Part shown: positions 26,231-35,004 of the stretch, in pieces
Position numbering within the stretch: position 1 is the stretch's first letter
How the letters are laid out: every line of letters starts with the position of its first letter
DNA from: Treponema pedis
GTDB lineage: Bacteria > Spirochaetota > Spirochaetia > Treponematales > Treponemataceae
Length of the DNA stretch: 64,000 nucleotides
Direction: 5' to 3'
Assembly (NCBI RefSeq): GCF_017161325.1
Contig: NZ_CP045670.1
Coordinates: 1,853,367 to 1,917,366 of the forward strand
Translations under genes and position numbers: made by a program
Notes under the pieces: generated by a model
The model's database searches: none
What the model was told of the DNA's origin: nothing
Seen by the model: the letters and a program-made list of their open reading frames with translations, nothing else

Positions 26231-27695
26231 TGTAAAAAAAATTATGAGAAAAACATCTTTGATAATTAAAGTAGTATTTATAGGTTTTATGATGTTATTT
26301 TCCATTTCTTGTAACCAAGGAATAAATGTTGATTTAGCTGATGATGAAAGCATGTCATTAGTTACTCCGTACTCTGATATGGATGATTTGAGTATGAGCC
26401 GTTCCATAGTTTTTGAAAATTCAGATGTTGTGGATTGGAAAGTTGCACGCTTTTTTGCTCTCATTCAAAAAATAGACTTTGAATCAGAATATCCATGGCA
26501 TGGTGCCGTTATTTCAAAATATCCCGTTATAATCTATCATCCCGATAGTAATAGAGTTCGTTATTATGAATTCAGAGTTATCAAAAACGGTATTGAATTA
26601 GGCTCGATAACTTGTAATGCTTTGAAATCTGCAGGTACTCCTGTAGCGTATGTAAGTACAATGACGCATAAAGTACCCATTGAAATGGCGAGACGATTGG
26701 CAAATTTTGCAGGTGATATGAAGCTTACTTCTGTAAATTATCCGAATCAATTTATTGTGCGTGAAACGGAAGTTAATAGCCGAAGTATTGAGCTGGGAGA
26801 AACTCAATTTAAGGATGCACTTACAGGAAAGGCAGTGGAGCGCAGTGCAGTTTTCATTGAACGGAGTATTGTTGAGTGTTTACATGAAGCTGATGAAGAA
26901 ACTCTTAAACAGTTGGAAATAACACCGGAGGCTAAGATACAAATGCTTACTGAAGCAGAAGAACATACTTCCGCAATGAGTGATTTGTGGAAACATATTG
27001 ATGAAATCACACCTAAAATTCTAACTACTACCGATGAAGAAGTTGAGAGGGAATATAAAAATCCTTATGCCATTACCGTTGAAGCAGAAAGACATATATA
27101 TAATACTGAAACCACAGCGGTACAGAAAACAATTCTTGATGATTGGTATAATAAACGTGATTGGGGAAACCCATATTGTTATTGCGGACCTGCAGCTGTA
27201 GCTTTTGTTGTAATAGGACTAGGTGAAAAATCAGGATATAAAAATACTCCTTTATCCATATTTGAACGTGAAAAAATAAACAATATTTATAAGTTTTTTG
27301 AAAACACAATAGGTACCGGTCCTAAAGTAATTTCTTCATTAAGCAACGGTTTAGGTAAACATACCAATTACAAGATTGAACAAAAGCTGTGTCATAAATG
27401 GAATGATGTAAATTCTCATTTAAGTAATTATAATCTCCCTGTTATTTCTCTTAGATCAGGTTGGTATGGTGATTGGGGATTTCATTATCGTGTTATTATT
27501 GGAACCGAAACGGATCGTTTACGGGAATATCATAAAATATCATGGTGGTGGTTCGGTTGGAAATCAAAATACTGGACAAAAGATAAGTATAGCCACTGGT
27601 ATTATATGCATGACAATGGAAGTGACGGGGGGAATTTCTGGGAACGCTCAGGGCAAGTCTTCCAATCAACACTTGGACTTGTAAAACATAAGTAA
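26211..27695 (+). CDS. Putative cysteine peptidase lipoprotein with N-terminus borrowed from gcvH
   Basis: A 494-residue protein. Its first residues MEIRED are those of GcvH because the start lies in the duplicated 78-bp repeat; the original start was probably the in-frame ATG 26244, which opens a lipoprotein signal (MRKTSLIIK, hydrophobic core, lipobox FSISC). The C-terminal half looks like a papain-fold peptidase: Cys325 in YCYCGPAA, His425 in WGFHYRVIIG and Asp468/Asn469 in MHDNG, in the order used by C39-like and C47-like families. With the extra N-terminal residues the signal peptide is longer but may still work. Target unknown; host-protein cleavage is only a guess. Confidence 0.68.
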   Translation: MEIREDFVKKIMRKTSLIIKVVFIGFMMLFSISCNQGINVDLADDESMSLVTPYSDMDDLSMSRSIVFENSDVVDWKVARFFALIQKIDFESEYPWHGAVISKYPVIIYHPDSNRVRYYEFRVIKNGIELGSITCNALKSAGTPVAYVSTMTHKVPIEMARRLANFAGDMKLTSVNYPNQFIVRETEVNSRSIELGETQFKDALTGKAVERSAVFIERSIVECLHEADEETLKQLEITPEAKIQMLTEAEEHTSAMSDLWKHIDEITPKILTTTDEEVEREYKNPYAITVEAERHIYNTETTAVQKTILDDWYNKRDWGNPYCYCGPAAVAFVVIGLGEKSGYKNTPLSIFEREKINNIYKFFENTIGTGPKVISSLSNGLGKHTNYKIEQKLCHKWNDVNSHLSNYNLPVISLRSGWYGDWGFHYRVIIGTETDRLREYHKISWWWFGWKSKYWTKDKYSHWYYMHDNGSDGGNFWERSGQVFQSTLGLVKHK

Positions 27696-27729
27696 ATTTT
27701 TCTATATCATATATTTGGAGGATTCAATT

Positions 27730-28224
27730 ATGAGAAAATTGATATATATATTTTCGGTAACGAGTCTCGGTTTCATCTTATTTTCTTGTCCCGCCGGGCT
27801 TGCTGTAGTTTATCTTGATGTTCAGATAGAGCCGCAAAAAGAAGACGGTACAAATTTTACTGTGGAAGAATTAAAATATTTTAAGCTTCAAAGTTACGGC
27901 AGTTCATCTTGCGGATACGGTAAAATTTTGGGTGAGGACGGATATATTTTAACTAATGAGCCTAAAAATCCCATTAACAAAAACGGTAAAGGCATTTTTA
28001 TAACGAAATATTATTTAGGCAAAGGTCATTTTAACCTGACGGTAGAAAAACTGAAAAATTCATATAAAGATAAAATTGCAAAGCATATTTTTTCTTTTAG
28101 TATAGAAGACCCTGACGGAGTATACGAAACTTTTACAATGAATCTTGCCGATGATAAATATACCGTTGTAAATCAGTCAATTCCGTGCATAAAATATACC
28201 GTAAAATTAAAAAAGGTAAATTGA
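27730..28224 (+). CDS. Small lipoprotein of unknown function
   Basis: A 164-residue protein starting at ATG 27730 with GGAGG at 27716-27720. The signal MRKLIYIFSVTSLG ends in the lipobox ILFSC, so it should be a lipoprotein. The rest is beta-rich with no motif I recognise. It follows the cysteine-peptidase gene by 34 bases within the same insert, so the pair was probably acquired together; it could be an inhibitor or partner of the peptidase, but the sequence does not show this. Confidence 0.7.
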   Translation: MRKLIYIFSVTSLGFILFSCPAGLAVVYLDVQIEPQKEDGTNFTVEELKYFKLQSYGSSSCGYGKILGEDGYILTNEPKNPINKNGKGIFITKYYLGKGHFNLTVEKLKNSYKDKIAKHIFSFSIEDPDGVYETFTMNLADDKYTVVNQSIPCIKYTVKLKKVN

Positions 28225-28246
28225 AAGCGGAGCCCTTAAGCAATAT

Positions 28247-28293
28247 GGGGGAGCGGTAAAACGCATATCCTTAGGATAAGGTAATCCTCCCCC
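28247..28293. other. Hairpin before repeat copy 2
   Basis: GGGGGAG (28247-28253) pairs with CTCCCCC (28287-28293); the loop contains the smaller palindrome ATCCTTAGGAT (28267-28277). It follows the lipoprotein stop by 22 bases and could act as its terminator, but no U-tract follows directly. Confidence 0.6.
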
Positions 28294-28301
28294 TTAAAAA
28301 A

Positions 28302-28379
28302 TCGGTTTTTTCAAAGTTTTTAATAAAAAACTTACAACATAAAATAATAGGAGTTGTTTATGGAAATTAGAGAAGATTT
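28302..28379 (+). repeat. 78-bp direct repeat, copy 2 (original gcvH start)
   Basis: Identical to 26153-26230. This is the native gcvH leader and first codons. The 2149-base offset between copies equals the size of the inserted unit. Confidence 0.95.
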
Positions 28380-28728
28380 AAAGTACTTGGAAAGTCATGA
28401 ATGGTACAAAAAAGAAGGTTCTACGGGAATTATCGGAATCAGCGACTATGCTCAAGGTGAAATGGGCGACGTTGTTTTCGTTGAGCTTCCGGAAGTGGGA
28501 GATGAGGTTACAGCCGATACCTCCTGCGCTACAGTCGAATCGGTAAAGGCTGTTTTTGAAATTATCAGCCCCGTATCCGGTAAGGTTGTCGCAATTAACG
28601 AAGAACTTTTGGATTCACCTGAAAAAATCAATGCCGATGCCTTCGGTTCTTGGTTTATTAAAGTTGAAGTAAGTTCGGAATCTTCCAAGTTGATGGATGC
28701 AGCTGCCTACAAAGGCTTTTGCAAATAG
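28360..28728 (+). CDS. gcvH: Glycine cleavage system H protein
   Basis: A 122-residue lipoyl carrier that shuttles the aminomethyl group between GcvP, GcvT and the lipoamide dehydrogenase. SHEWYKKEG near the start and the lipoylation site in TVESVKAVFEI are clear, with the lysine in ESVKA as the attachment point. The start is ATG 28360 (AGGAG upstream); the further-upstream TTG is not needed. Its leader and first codons are duplicated in front of the cysteine peptidase gene. Confidence 0.96.
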   Translation: MEIREDLKYLESHEWYKKEGSTGIIGISDYAQGEMGDVVFVELPEVGDEVTADTSCATVESVKAVFEIISPVSGKVVAINEELLDSPEKINADAFGSWFIKVEVSSESSKLMDAAAYKGFCK

Positions 28729-28760
28729 TTATTTTCGAAGTACAAATTAACCGTTTTTAA

Positions 28761-28788
28761 GGCGGCTTTTGCCTTTTGCAAGACCGCC
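28761..28788 (+). other. Hairpin between gcvH and gcvPA
   Basis: GGCGGCTTTTGC pairs imperfectly with GCAAGACCGCC around a short loop. No U-tract follows, so it is more likely a processing or stability element within the gcv message than a terminator. Confidence 0.45.
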
Positions 28789-28889
28789 GTAAAAGGGATA
28801 AGCCTTAAACAAGGCAGGCCCTGAAAATCTTTTTTTTAACGGAAAGAAACGGGGCAACCCCTAAACGGTTTCCTATTTTGGAGGGTAGT

Positions 28890-30186
28890 ATGTCTAATTA
28901 CATTCCTCACTCGGCTGAGGAAACAAAAGAAATGTTGGATTACATCGGCGTAAAGTCGATAGATAATCTTTACGGTTTTGAATCAAAGAGCGTAAATATA
29001 GGTGAAGGTAAAACCCAAGCCGAAGTTGAAAAGCTCTTTCAATGTATAAGCTCTGGAAACAAGATTTTCAAATCGGTTTTAAGAGGCGCGGGAGCATATA
29101 ACCATTATGTACCTGCCGCCGTGCGCCACATGGCAAGCCGCGAAGAATTTCTTACCGCTTACACGCCTTATCAGCCTGAAATGAATCAGGGCGAATTACA
29201 GGCGGGGTTTGAATACCAATCTATGATTTGCGAGCTTACGGGAATGGATATTTCCAATGCAAGCGTTTACGACGGAGGCACCGCCGTAGCCGATGCAATC
29301 GTTATGTCTTTAGGACGAAAACAAACCAAGGTTTTAATTTCGGAATGTATTGAACCGAGCTCTATAGAAATTGCCAAAACTTATTTAAGGCATTCGGGAG
29401 TGGAATTCGTTACGATTCCGAAAGACGGATATAAAACCGATATTTCCAAAATTGCAAGCCTTATGGACGATGGCGTTGCCGCCGTTATTATGCAGCAGCC
29501 CAACCGTTACGGCACAATTGAAGACTGCGAATCCGTCGGAAAAATTGTTGAAGGAACAAAGGCTCAATTTATAATGAGCTGTAACCCCACATCCCTTGCA
29601 ATTTTAAAAACACCGAGAGAATGCGGAGCTACAATCGCACTCGGTGAAGGGCAAGCCTTAGGGCTTCCTTTGGGAGCCGGAGGGCCGTATCTCGGCTATC
29701 TTGCAACGATTGAAGCCAATATGCGTAAAATACCCGGCCGTATTATAGGGCAATCCGTAGACCATGCAGGGCGCAGAGCCTTTGTATTAACGCTTCAAGC
29801 CCGCGAACAGCACATACGCCGCGAAAAAGCCAGCTCAAGTATATGCTCAAACCAGGCACTTTGCGCTCTCAGAGCTTCTATGTATATGGCCGCTTACGGA
29901 AAAGAGGGCTTAAAAACGGTTGCAAAAGCCTGTTTAAGCAATGCTCACTATTTTGCAAATGAGCTTAAAAAAAATCGGACTTACCGTAAAAAATAACGGA
30001 GAATTTTTCCACGAATTTATAACCGGTACGAACGGAAAAGCCGACCGAATTCTTTCGGCTCTTGAAAAAAACAATATCTTAGGCGGATTAAAACTTTGCG
30101 AAGACGGAATTCTTTGGTGTACCACCGATGTACTTTCCAAATGCGAACTTGATGAAGCCGTTAAAATAATTAAGGAGGTATTATAA
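28890..30186 (+). CDS. gcvPA: Glycine dehydrogenase (decarboxylating) subunit 1, frame broken in A8
   Basis: One half of the two-subunit P protein, the PLP enzyme that decarboxylates glycine and loads GcvH. Start ATG 28890 has GGAGGG. Residues 1-359 include FRGAGAYNHYVPA-like RGAGAYNHYVP, YTPYQPEMNQG and GQALGLPLGAGGPYLG, all family marks. The frame is lost in a run of eight As (29967-29974); with seven it continues KKIGLTVKNN to the stop at 30186, giving about 431 residues, a normal length. The stop overlaps gcvPB. Given how conserved the enzyme is, a sequence error is as likely as a true mutation. Confidence 0.9.
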
Positions 30187-31637
30187 TGAGTAATTTGATT
30201 TTCGAAAAATCCGTAAAAGGCCATAAATTTGCCGAAGCGAAAATTACCGTTCCGGAATACACCCTTGATTCAAAATATTTGCGCAAAGAAGACGCAAAAT
30301 TGCCTGAAGTTTCGGAACTTGAATTTATAAGGCACTATATGGAATTAAGCCACAACACCCACGGTGTCGATAACGGTTTTTATCCTCTCGGTTCCTGTAC
30401 AATGAAGTACAACCCCAAACTGAACGAAGAAATCGCCTCTCTTCCGAGTTTTACAAACATTCACCCCTTACAGCCTGAAGAAACAATGAAAGGCTGTATT
30501 CAAGTTATGGGAGATTTAGGTCATAAACTCGGAGAAATTACCGGAATGGACGCCTTTTCGCTGCAACCCTCGGCAGGAGCGCACGGAGAATTTACCGCCC
30601 TTTTAGTAATACGCGCATACCATGAAAAAAACGGTCAACACGGAAGAAACAAAATTTTAGTGCCCGATTCGGCTCACGGAACAAACCCCGCAAGCGCCGC
30701 AATGGTAGGCTGTGAAATTATCAACATTCCTTCCGACAAAGACGGAAACGTAGATATTGAAGCTTTAAAGAAAACCGTAGGAGAAGACACGGCAGCTTTA
30801 ATGCTTACAAACCCGAACACGCTCGGGCTTTTTGAAACCCACATAAAAGAAATTGCCGAAATTGTTCACAATGCGGGCGGTCTTTTATACTATGACGGAG
30901 CGAACCTTAACGCAATTATGGGACGCTTGCGCCCGGGCGATATGGGCTACGATATAGTTCACCTTAACCTGCACAAAACCTTTTCCACACCGCACGGAGG
31001 AGGAGGCCCCGGAAGCGGCCCCATAGGCTGTAAAAAAATTCTTGAACCGTTTTTACCCTCTCCAGTTGTAGTCGGTTCGGACGGAAATTATAAACTCGAT
31101 TTTAACCGTCCCGACAGTATAGGAAGGGTTAGAAACTTTTACGGCAATTTCCTTGTCTTCCTCAGAGCCTATGCCTATATTCTTACACTCGGAAGCGAAG
31201 GAATTAGAGAAAGCTCAGGCTATGCGGTTTTAAATGCGAACTATTTAAAGAAAAAACTTCAGGCTTCAGGTTACGAAGTTGCTTTTGACAGAACCTGTAT
31301 GCACGAGTTTGTTCTTACCCTTGATAAAATTAAGGCGGAAACAGGCGTAAGCGCCTTGGATATTGCAAAGGGCTTAATCGACGACGGAATTCACCCGCCG
31401 ACGATGTATTTCCCGCTCATTGTTCACGAAGCCTTAATGTTCGAGCCTACCGAAACCGAAAGTAAAGCCACCTTGGACTTTACCGCCGAGGTTATGGAAA
31501 AACTCAAAAAAGAAGCGTATTCGGACGCGGCAAAAGTCCATGAGTATCCGTATACAAAACCGATTAACAGGGTTGACGAAACAAAGGCTGCAAGGGAACC
31601 CGTTTTAAGGTATAAACCCTGCTGCTGCTGTAAATAA
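30186..31637 (+). CDS. gcvPB: Glycine dehydrogenase (decarboxylating) subunit 2
   Basis: The 483-residue PLP-carrying half of the P protein. The PLP lysine is in NLHKTFSTPHGGGGPG; GSCTMKYNPK and SAHGTNPASA are further family marks. Starts on the last base of the gcvPA stop (TAATG), after AAGGAGG. It ends with four consecutive cysteines (PCCCCK), an unusual tail. A Rho-independent terminator follows at 31667, so the gcv operon ends here. No lipoamide dehydrogenase gene is in the window. Confidence 0.96.
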   Translation: MSNLIFEKSVKGHKFAEAKITVPEYTLDSKYLRKEDAKLPEVSELEFIRHYMELSHNTHGVDNGFYPLGSCTMKYNPKLNEEIASLPSFTNIHPLQPEETMKGCIQVMGDLGHKLGEITGMDAFSLQPSAGAHGEFTALLVIRAYHEKNGQHGRNKILVPDSAHGTNPASAAMVGCEIINIPSDKDGNVDIEALKKTVGEDTAALMLTNPNTLGLFETHIKEIAEIVHNAGGLLYYDGANLNAIMGRLRPGDMGYDIVHLNLHKTFSTPHGGGGPGSGPIGCKKILEPFLPSPVVVGSDGNYKLDFNRPDSIGRVRNFYGNFLVFLRAYAYILTLGSEGIRESSGYAVLNANYLKKKLQASGYEVAFDRTCMHEFVLTLDKIKAETGVSALDIAKGLIDDGIHPPTMYFPLIVHEALMFEPTETESKATLDFTAEVMEKLKKEAYSDAAKVHEYPYTKPINRVDETKAAREPVLRYKPCCCCK

Positions 31638-31666
31638 AATGAAAAACATTTTATAGACCGCACTTT

Positions 31667-31705
31667 AAGCCCGCCGGTTTTATTTTAACCTGCGGGCTTT
31701 TTATT
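31667..31705 (+). terminator. Terminator of the gcv operon
   Basis: AAGCCCGCCGG pairs with CCTGCGGGCTT around a TTTTATTTTAA-type loop, followed by TTTTTATT. Confidence 0.88.
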
Positions 31706-31848
31706 ATGCAGCCGATTTTCGATATAACTTTAAAATATGTAAAGACGGAACGGTTGGAGTGTCCCGATATCTCGGAAAGAGTAAGAGGTTTAATTATTTT
31801 TCGCCTTCTCTTGACCTTAAAAGAAAAAACGGTTAGTATCTTTTATAT

Positions 31849-32085
31849 ATGAAAAAATTTGAAGATAGACTTGAGCGGCTTGAAGAAATAACCGAAAAAA
31901 TCCGCGATGCGGAAGTTCCTTTGGAAAAAGCCTTATCTCTTTTTGAAGAGGGCATACGCCTTGCAAAGGGGCTTGAAAAAGATATAGAAAAAATCGAGGG
32001 TAAAATCGAAGTACTTCTTAATCAGCCCGTTCTTCCCGAAGAAAAACCGGAGCTTGATTTATTTGCTTCCGCCGAAAAAGATTAA
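31849..32085 (+). CDS. xseB: Exodeoxyribonuclease VII small subunit
   Basis: A 78-residue XseB. It binds the large subunit XseA to form the single-strand-specific exonuclease used in DNA repair. The two-helix pattern FEDRLERLEEI, VPLEKALSLFEEGIRLAKG is diagnostic. xseA is not in the window. ATG 31849 lacks a clear ribosome site; an overlapping 48-codon frame upstream ends in the start (ATGA) but has no support of its own. mutL begins 15 bases later, so the two probably form an operon. Confidence 0.9.
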   Translation: MKKFEDRLERLEEITEKIRDAEVPLEKALSLFEEGIRLAKGLEKDIEKIEGKIEVLLNQPVLPEEKPELDLFASAEKD

Positions 32086-32099
32086 AAAGGTTTTAAATT

Positions 32100-34001
32100 A
32101 TGGGTACTCATCAATATAAACCGATAAAAATATTATCAAAAGAAACCGCAGGTAAAATTGCCGCAGGAGAAGTTATTGAAAGACCTTCTTCGGTTGTAAG
32201 AGAGCTTTTGGATAATTCTATTGATGCGGGAGCTTCTAAAATAATTTTGGAAATAACCGAAGGCGGTACGGATTCAATAAGAGTTTGCGATAACGGCTGC
32301 GGTATGACAAGGGAAGATTTGGAAATTTGTACCCATACCCACACTACAAGTAAGATTCAAAATGCGGAAGACCTTCTCAGTTTAAAAAGTTTAGGCTTCC
32401 GCGGAGAAGCTCTTGCTTCAATACAGGCTGTAAGCAGCCTTGAAATTACAACTACGCGCGAAGGGCCTGCCGCATGGAAATTATCGCTGGGTAAGATTTT
32501 TCCTGACAGATTAAATTCGGGTACCGTAATTGAGGTAAAATCCCTCTTTGCAAATTTTCCGGCTCGTAAAAAATTTTTAAAAAGGGTTCAGTATGAAGCT
32601 GCTCAATGTAAGCAGATTTTTATTGAAAAAGCCCTTCCTCATTATAATATCGAAATGCACTATGTTGTAGACGGGGCAAATAAAATTCTTTTACCTTCTC
32701 ATAATTCTCTTAAAGAACGCTGTCTTGCGGCAATGGCTTTAAAGGAACCTGAAGAGCTTTTTTATGAAATAAATCAAACCGGCGACGGTTTTTCATTTAC
32801 AGCGGTTTTGGGAAGCCCTGCCGTCGTCCGCTCCGATAAAAGACATATCTATGTTTTTGTAAACGGAAGGCGTATAACGGAATACGGACTTGTACAGGCC
32901 GTAATTTACGGAGCGGAAGGATATTTTCCCAACGGAGGGTTCCCTGTAGCCTTTTTATTTTTAACCGTAAACCCCGAGAGAGTGGATTTTAATATTCACC
33001 CTGCAAAAAAAGAAGCGCGCTTTGAAGATTATAAAGAAATTCATCATGCTGTAAGTTCTTCAATAAATAATTTTTATAAGCAAAAAACGGTTTCGGAACT
33101 TTTAAAGAATAAAGAATATTCTCCGGAATTTACAAAGCCTTTAAATTTCAGCGAAGAAGAATTAAAAGCTAAGCCTTATTACGGTTGGAGCGAAAAAAGT
33201 GCAGGATACGCCGCACATTCCGCCTATCAGTACCGCTCAGGCTATACGGGCATAAACTTGAGGCATGATGATGTAAAAGGTTCTTTTTATGCCGAAAGAG
33301 AAAAAAACTTTATAAACGGCGAACCGAACGGTGAGGAAAAAAATAACTGCGAATATGAGTTTTTTGAAAAAGCCGGTGAAGCGGTACGCTATTATACACC
33401 CGATGAAACTTTAAAAAACGTAAATAATCAAGCCTCTTTTCCTGCCGATATGCCTAAATCGGACTTTAAATTTTTAGGGCAATTTTGCGGCACCTTTATT
33501 GCCGTAGAAAAAAACGATGCTCTTTACATAATAGATCAGCATGCCGCACACGAGCGTATTTTATTTGAAGAGTTAAAAAAACACTTAGGCTCCTCGCAAG
33601 AGCTTTTAATTCCGTACAAAATAGAAACGGAATCCGAAAAAGACGATGAAATTATACGGCTTAATCTCGAAGAATTAAAAAAGGCCGGTTTTAATATTAC
33701 GGAAGAAAAAAGAGGCGTTTGGCTTATTACCGCAGTTCCAATTAGATGGCACGGTACGGAAAAAAATCTTCAAGAAGATTTAGCCGAAGCGGGGAAGGCC
33801 GGCGGAGGTATAATGCACCATATTCTTGCTTCTTCCGCCTGTAGAGCTGCCTGTAAAGACGGAGATATAATAGATGCTGTTTCGGCATATAATATAGCGG
33901 TAAAAACCTTTTCTCTTTCCGAACCTCTTTGCCCGCACGGACGCCCGCTTTATTTTATCATTGACAGGGAAGAACTTTTTAAAAGAATAAAAAGAACTTA
34001 A
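32100..34001 (+). CDS. mutL: DNA mismatch repair protein MutL
   Basis: A 633-residue MutL. The N-terminal GHKL ATPase shows ELLDNSIDAGA, DNGCGM, TSKI and GFRGEALASI. The C-terminal domain carries the endonuclease motif DQHAAHERILFEE, plus ACRAACKDGD and CPHGRP, which bind metal in nicking MutL proteins; this fits organisms without MutH. A low-complexity linker (about 330-440) separates the two. ATG 32100 has AAAAGG. It lies 14 bases after xseB. mutS is not in the window. Confidence 0.95.
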   Translation: MGTHQYKPIKILSKETAGKIAAGEVIERPSSVVRELLDNSIDAGASKIILEITEGGTDSIRVCDNGCGMTREDLEICTHTHTTSKIQNAEDLLSLKSLGFRGEALASIQAVSSLEITTTREGPAAWKLSLGKIFPDRLNSGTVIEVKSLFANFPARKKFLKRVQYEAAQCKQIFIEKALPHYNIEMHYVVDGANKILLPSHNSLKERCLAAMALKEPEELFYEINQTGDGFSFTAVLGSPAVVRSDKRHIYVFVNGRRITEYGLVQAVIYGAEGYFPNGGFPVAFLFLTVNPERVDFNIHPAKKEARFEDYKEIHHAVSSSINNFYKQKTVSELLKNKEYSPEFTKPLNFSEEELKAKPYYGWSEKSAGYAAHSAYQYRSGYTGINLRHDDVKGSFYAEREKNFINGEPNGEEKNNCEYEFFEKAGEAVRYYTPDETLKNVNNQASFPADMPKSDFKFLGQFCGTFIAVEKNDALYIIDQHAAHERILFEELKKHLGSSQELLIPYKIETESEKDDEIIRLNLEELKKAGFNITEEKRGVWLITAVPIRWHGTEKNLQEDLAEAGKAGGGIMHHILASSACRAACKDGDIIDAVSAYNIAVKTFSLSEPLCPHGRPLYFIIDREELFKRIKRT

Positions 34002-34047
34002 CGTAAAAACATTTAAATAACTTATATATTATTTTACATTACGTTTA

Positions 34048-34076
34048 TTGACAAAATCTATGAAATGCTGTACGTT
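34048..34076 (+). promoter_or_regulatory. Promoter of the toxin-antitoxin pair
   Basis: TTGACA (34048-34053), 17-base spacer, TACGTT (34071-34076) with TG just before it. Antitoxin of this family usually represses its own promoter; I see no clear operator palindrome. Confidence 0.55.
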
Positions 34077-34094
34077 ATATTCGGAGGCAATTAT

Positions 34095-34337
34095 ATGATG
34101 GTAATGACGGCAACACAAGCTCGCAGTAATTTACATACGTTAATTGATAAGACAAAAAATTTTCATGAACCGATTATTATTTCAGGAAAACGGCATAATG
34201 CCGTACTAATTTCGGAAGAAGACTGGAATTCAATTCAGGAAACTCTGTATTTATATTCCGTTCCCGGACTTAGAGAATCTATTATAGAGGCAAGTAAAGA
34301 ACCTTTGGAAAACAGTATTGAGGATATCGGCTGGTAA
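34095..34337 (+). CDS. Phd/YefM-family antitoxin
   Basis: An 80-residue antitoxin. I start at ATG 34095, 7 bases after GGAGG (34083-34087). The N-terminal DNA-binding part TATQARSNLHTLID and the GKRHNAVLISEEDW segment are typical of YefM. The C-terminal tail would wrap the toxin. The stop overlaps the toxin start by one base (TAATG). The pair sits behind mutL and is a self-contained type II system. Confidence 0.92.
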   Translation: MMVMTATQARSNLHTLIDKTKNFHEPIIISGKRHNAVLISEEDWNSIQETLYLYSVPGLRESIIEASKEPLENSIEDIGW

Positions 34338-34597
34338 TGTGGATAATAAAATATGCAAAGGAAGCTGTAAGGGACAGTAAAAAAATCGAGCGGTCAAACT
34401 TAAAACAAACTGTTATAAATTTAATTGAAATATTAAAAATAAATCCTTTCCAAAATCCTCCGCCTTATGAAAAATTACTAGGAGATTTGACCGGAAAATA
34501 TTCCAGAAGAATAAATATTCAACATCGTTTAGTTTATGAAGTTTTTGAAAATAAAAATACTGTTCGTATTCTTAGAATGTGGACACATTATGAATAA
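34337..34597 (+). CDS. yoeB: Txe/YoeB-family toxin (ribosome-dependent mRNA endonuclease)
   Basis: An 86-residue YoeB-type toxin that cuts mRNA in the ribosomal A site. The usual catalytic residues are present: E45, R64 and the C-terminal H84-Y85 in MWTHYE. PPPYEKLLGDLTGKYSRRIN is the family core. It is translationally coupled to the antitoxin and its last 10 bases overlap the convergent membrane-protein gene. Confidence 0.93.
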   Translation: MWIIKYAKEAVRDSKKIERSNLKQTVINLIEILKINPFQNPPPYEKLLGDLTGKYSRRINIQHRLVYEVFENKNTVRILRMWTHYE

Positions 34598-35001
34598 TTA
34601 TTTAAGGTTAAAATAATTATATTTATCAACATTTTAACGATTGCCGAAATCGAAAAGGTAATAAATGTATAATAAAATACATTCGATTTTTGTAAACTTG
34701 CAAATACGGTTAAAAATATTAAAACCGTTAAGTTTATAATCAATAAAATGCAATCGAATATCTCTTTTTTTTGCTTTAATCTTTTAATAAACAGATAAAG
34801 CGAAAAAATAAGGCATACGGTTATTATCGATAATATAAGTACAAAATTATAACCTTTCATATAAGTATTTATAAATTTTAAACTTTTAAATATTACATGA
34901 TGATTCACTCCGGCTTTTTTATTTGACAGAATATTTAATATATATAATCCGATAATAAAAACAATATCAGTAAGGTATATAATTTTGTACTTCTTTTTCA
35001 A
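34588..35001 (-). CDS. Unrecognised four-helix membrane protein
   Basis: A 137-residue protein with four hydrophobic segments (about 8-24, 50-72, 82-100 and 108-132) and a Lys-rich start, so the N-terminus faces the cytoplasm. No family motif is recognised. It follows the rhodanese gene by 3 bases and starts at ATG 35001 behind GGAG, so they are probably co-transcribed. Its 3' end overlaps yoeB by 10 bases. Confidence 0.6.
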   Translation of the reverse strand: MKKKYKIIYLTDIVFIIGLYILNILSNKKAGVNHHVIFKSLKFINTYMKGYNFVLILSIITVCLIFSLYLFIKRLKQKKEIFDCILLIINLTVLIFLTVFASLQKSNVFYYTFITFSISAIVKMLINIIILTLNNYS

Positions 35002-35004
35002 TTG

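Noticed and set aside
31706-31852. 48-codon frame (MQPIFDITL) whose stop overlaps the xseB start
   Set aside because: No ribosome site, begins inside the gcv terminator, and no recognisable content; the overlap alone is not enough.
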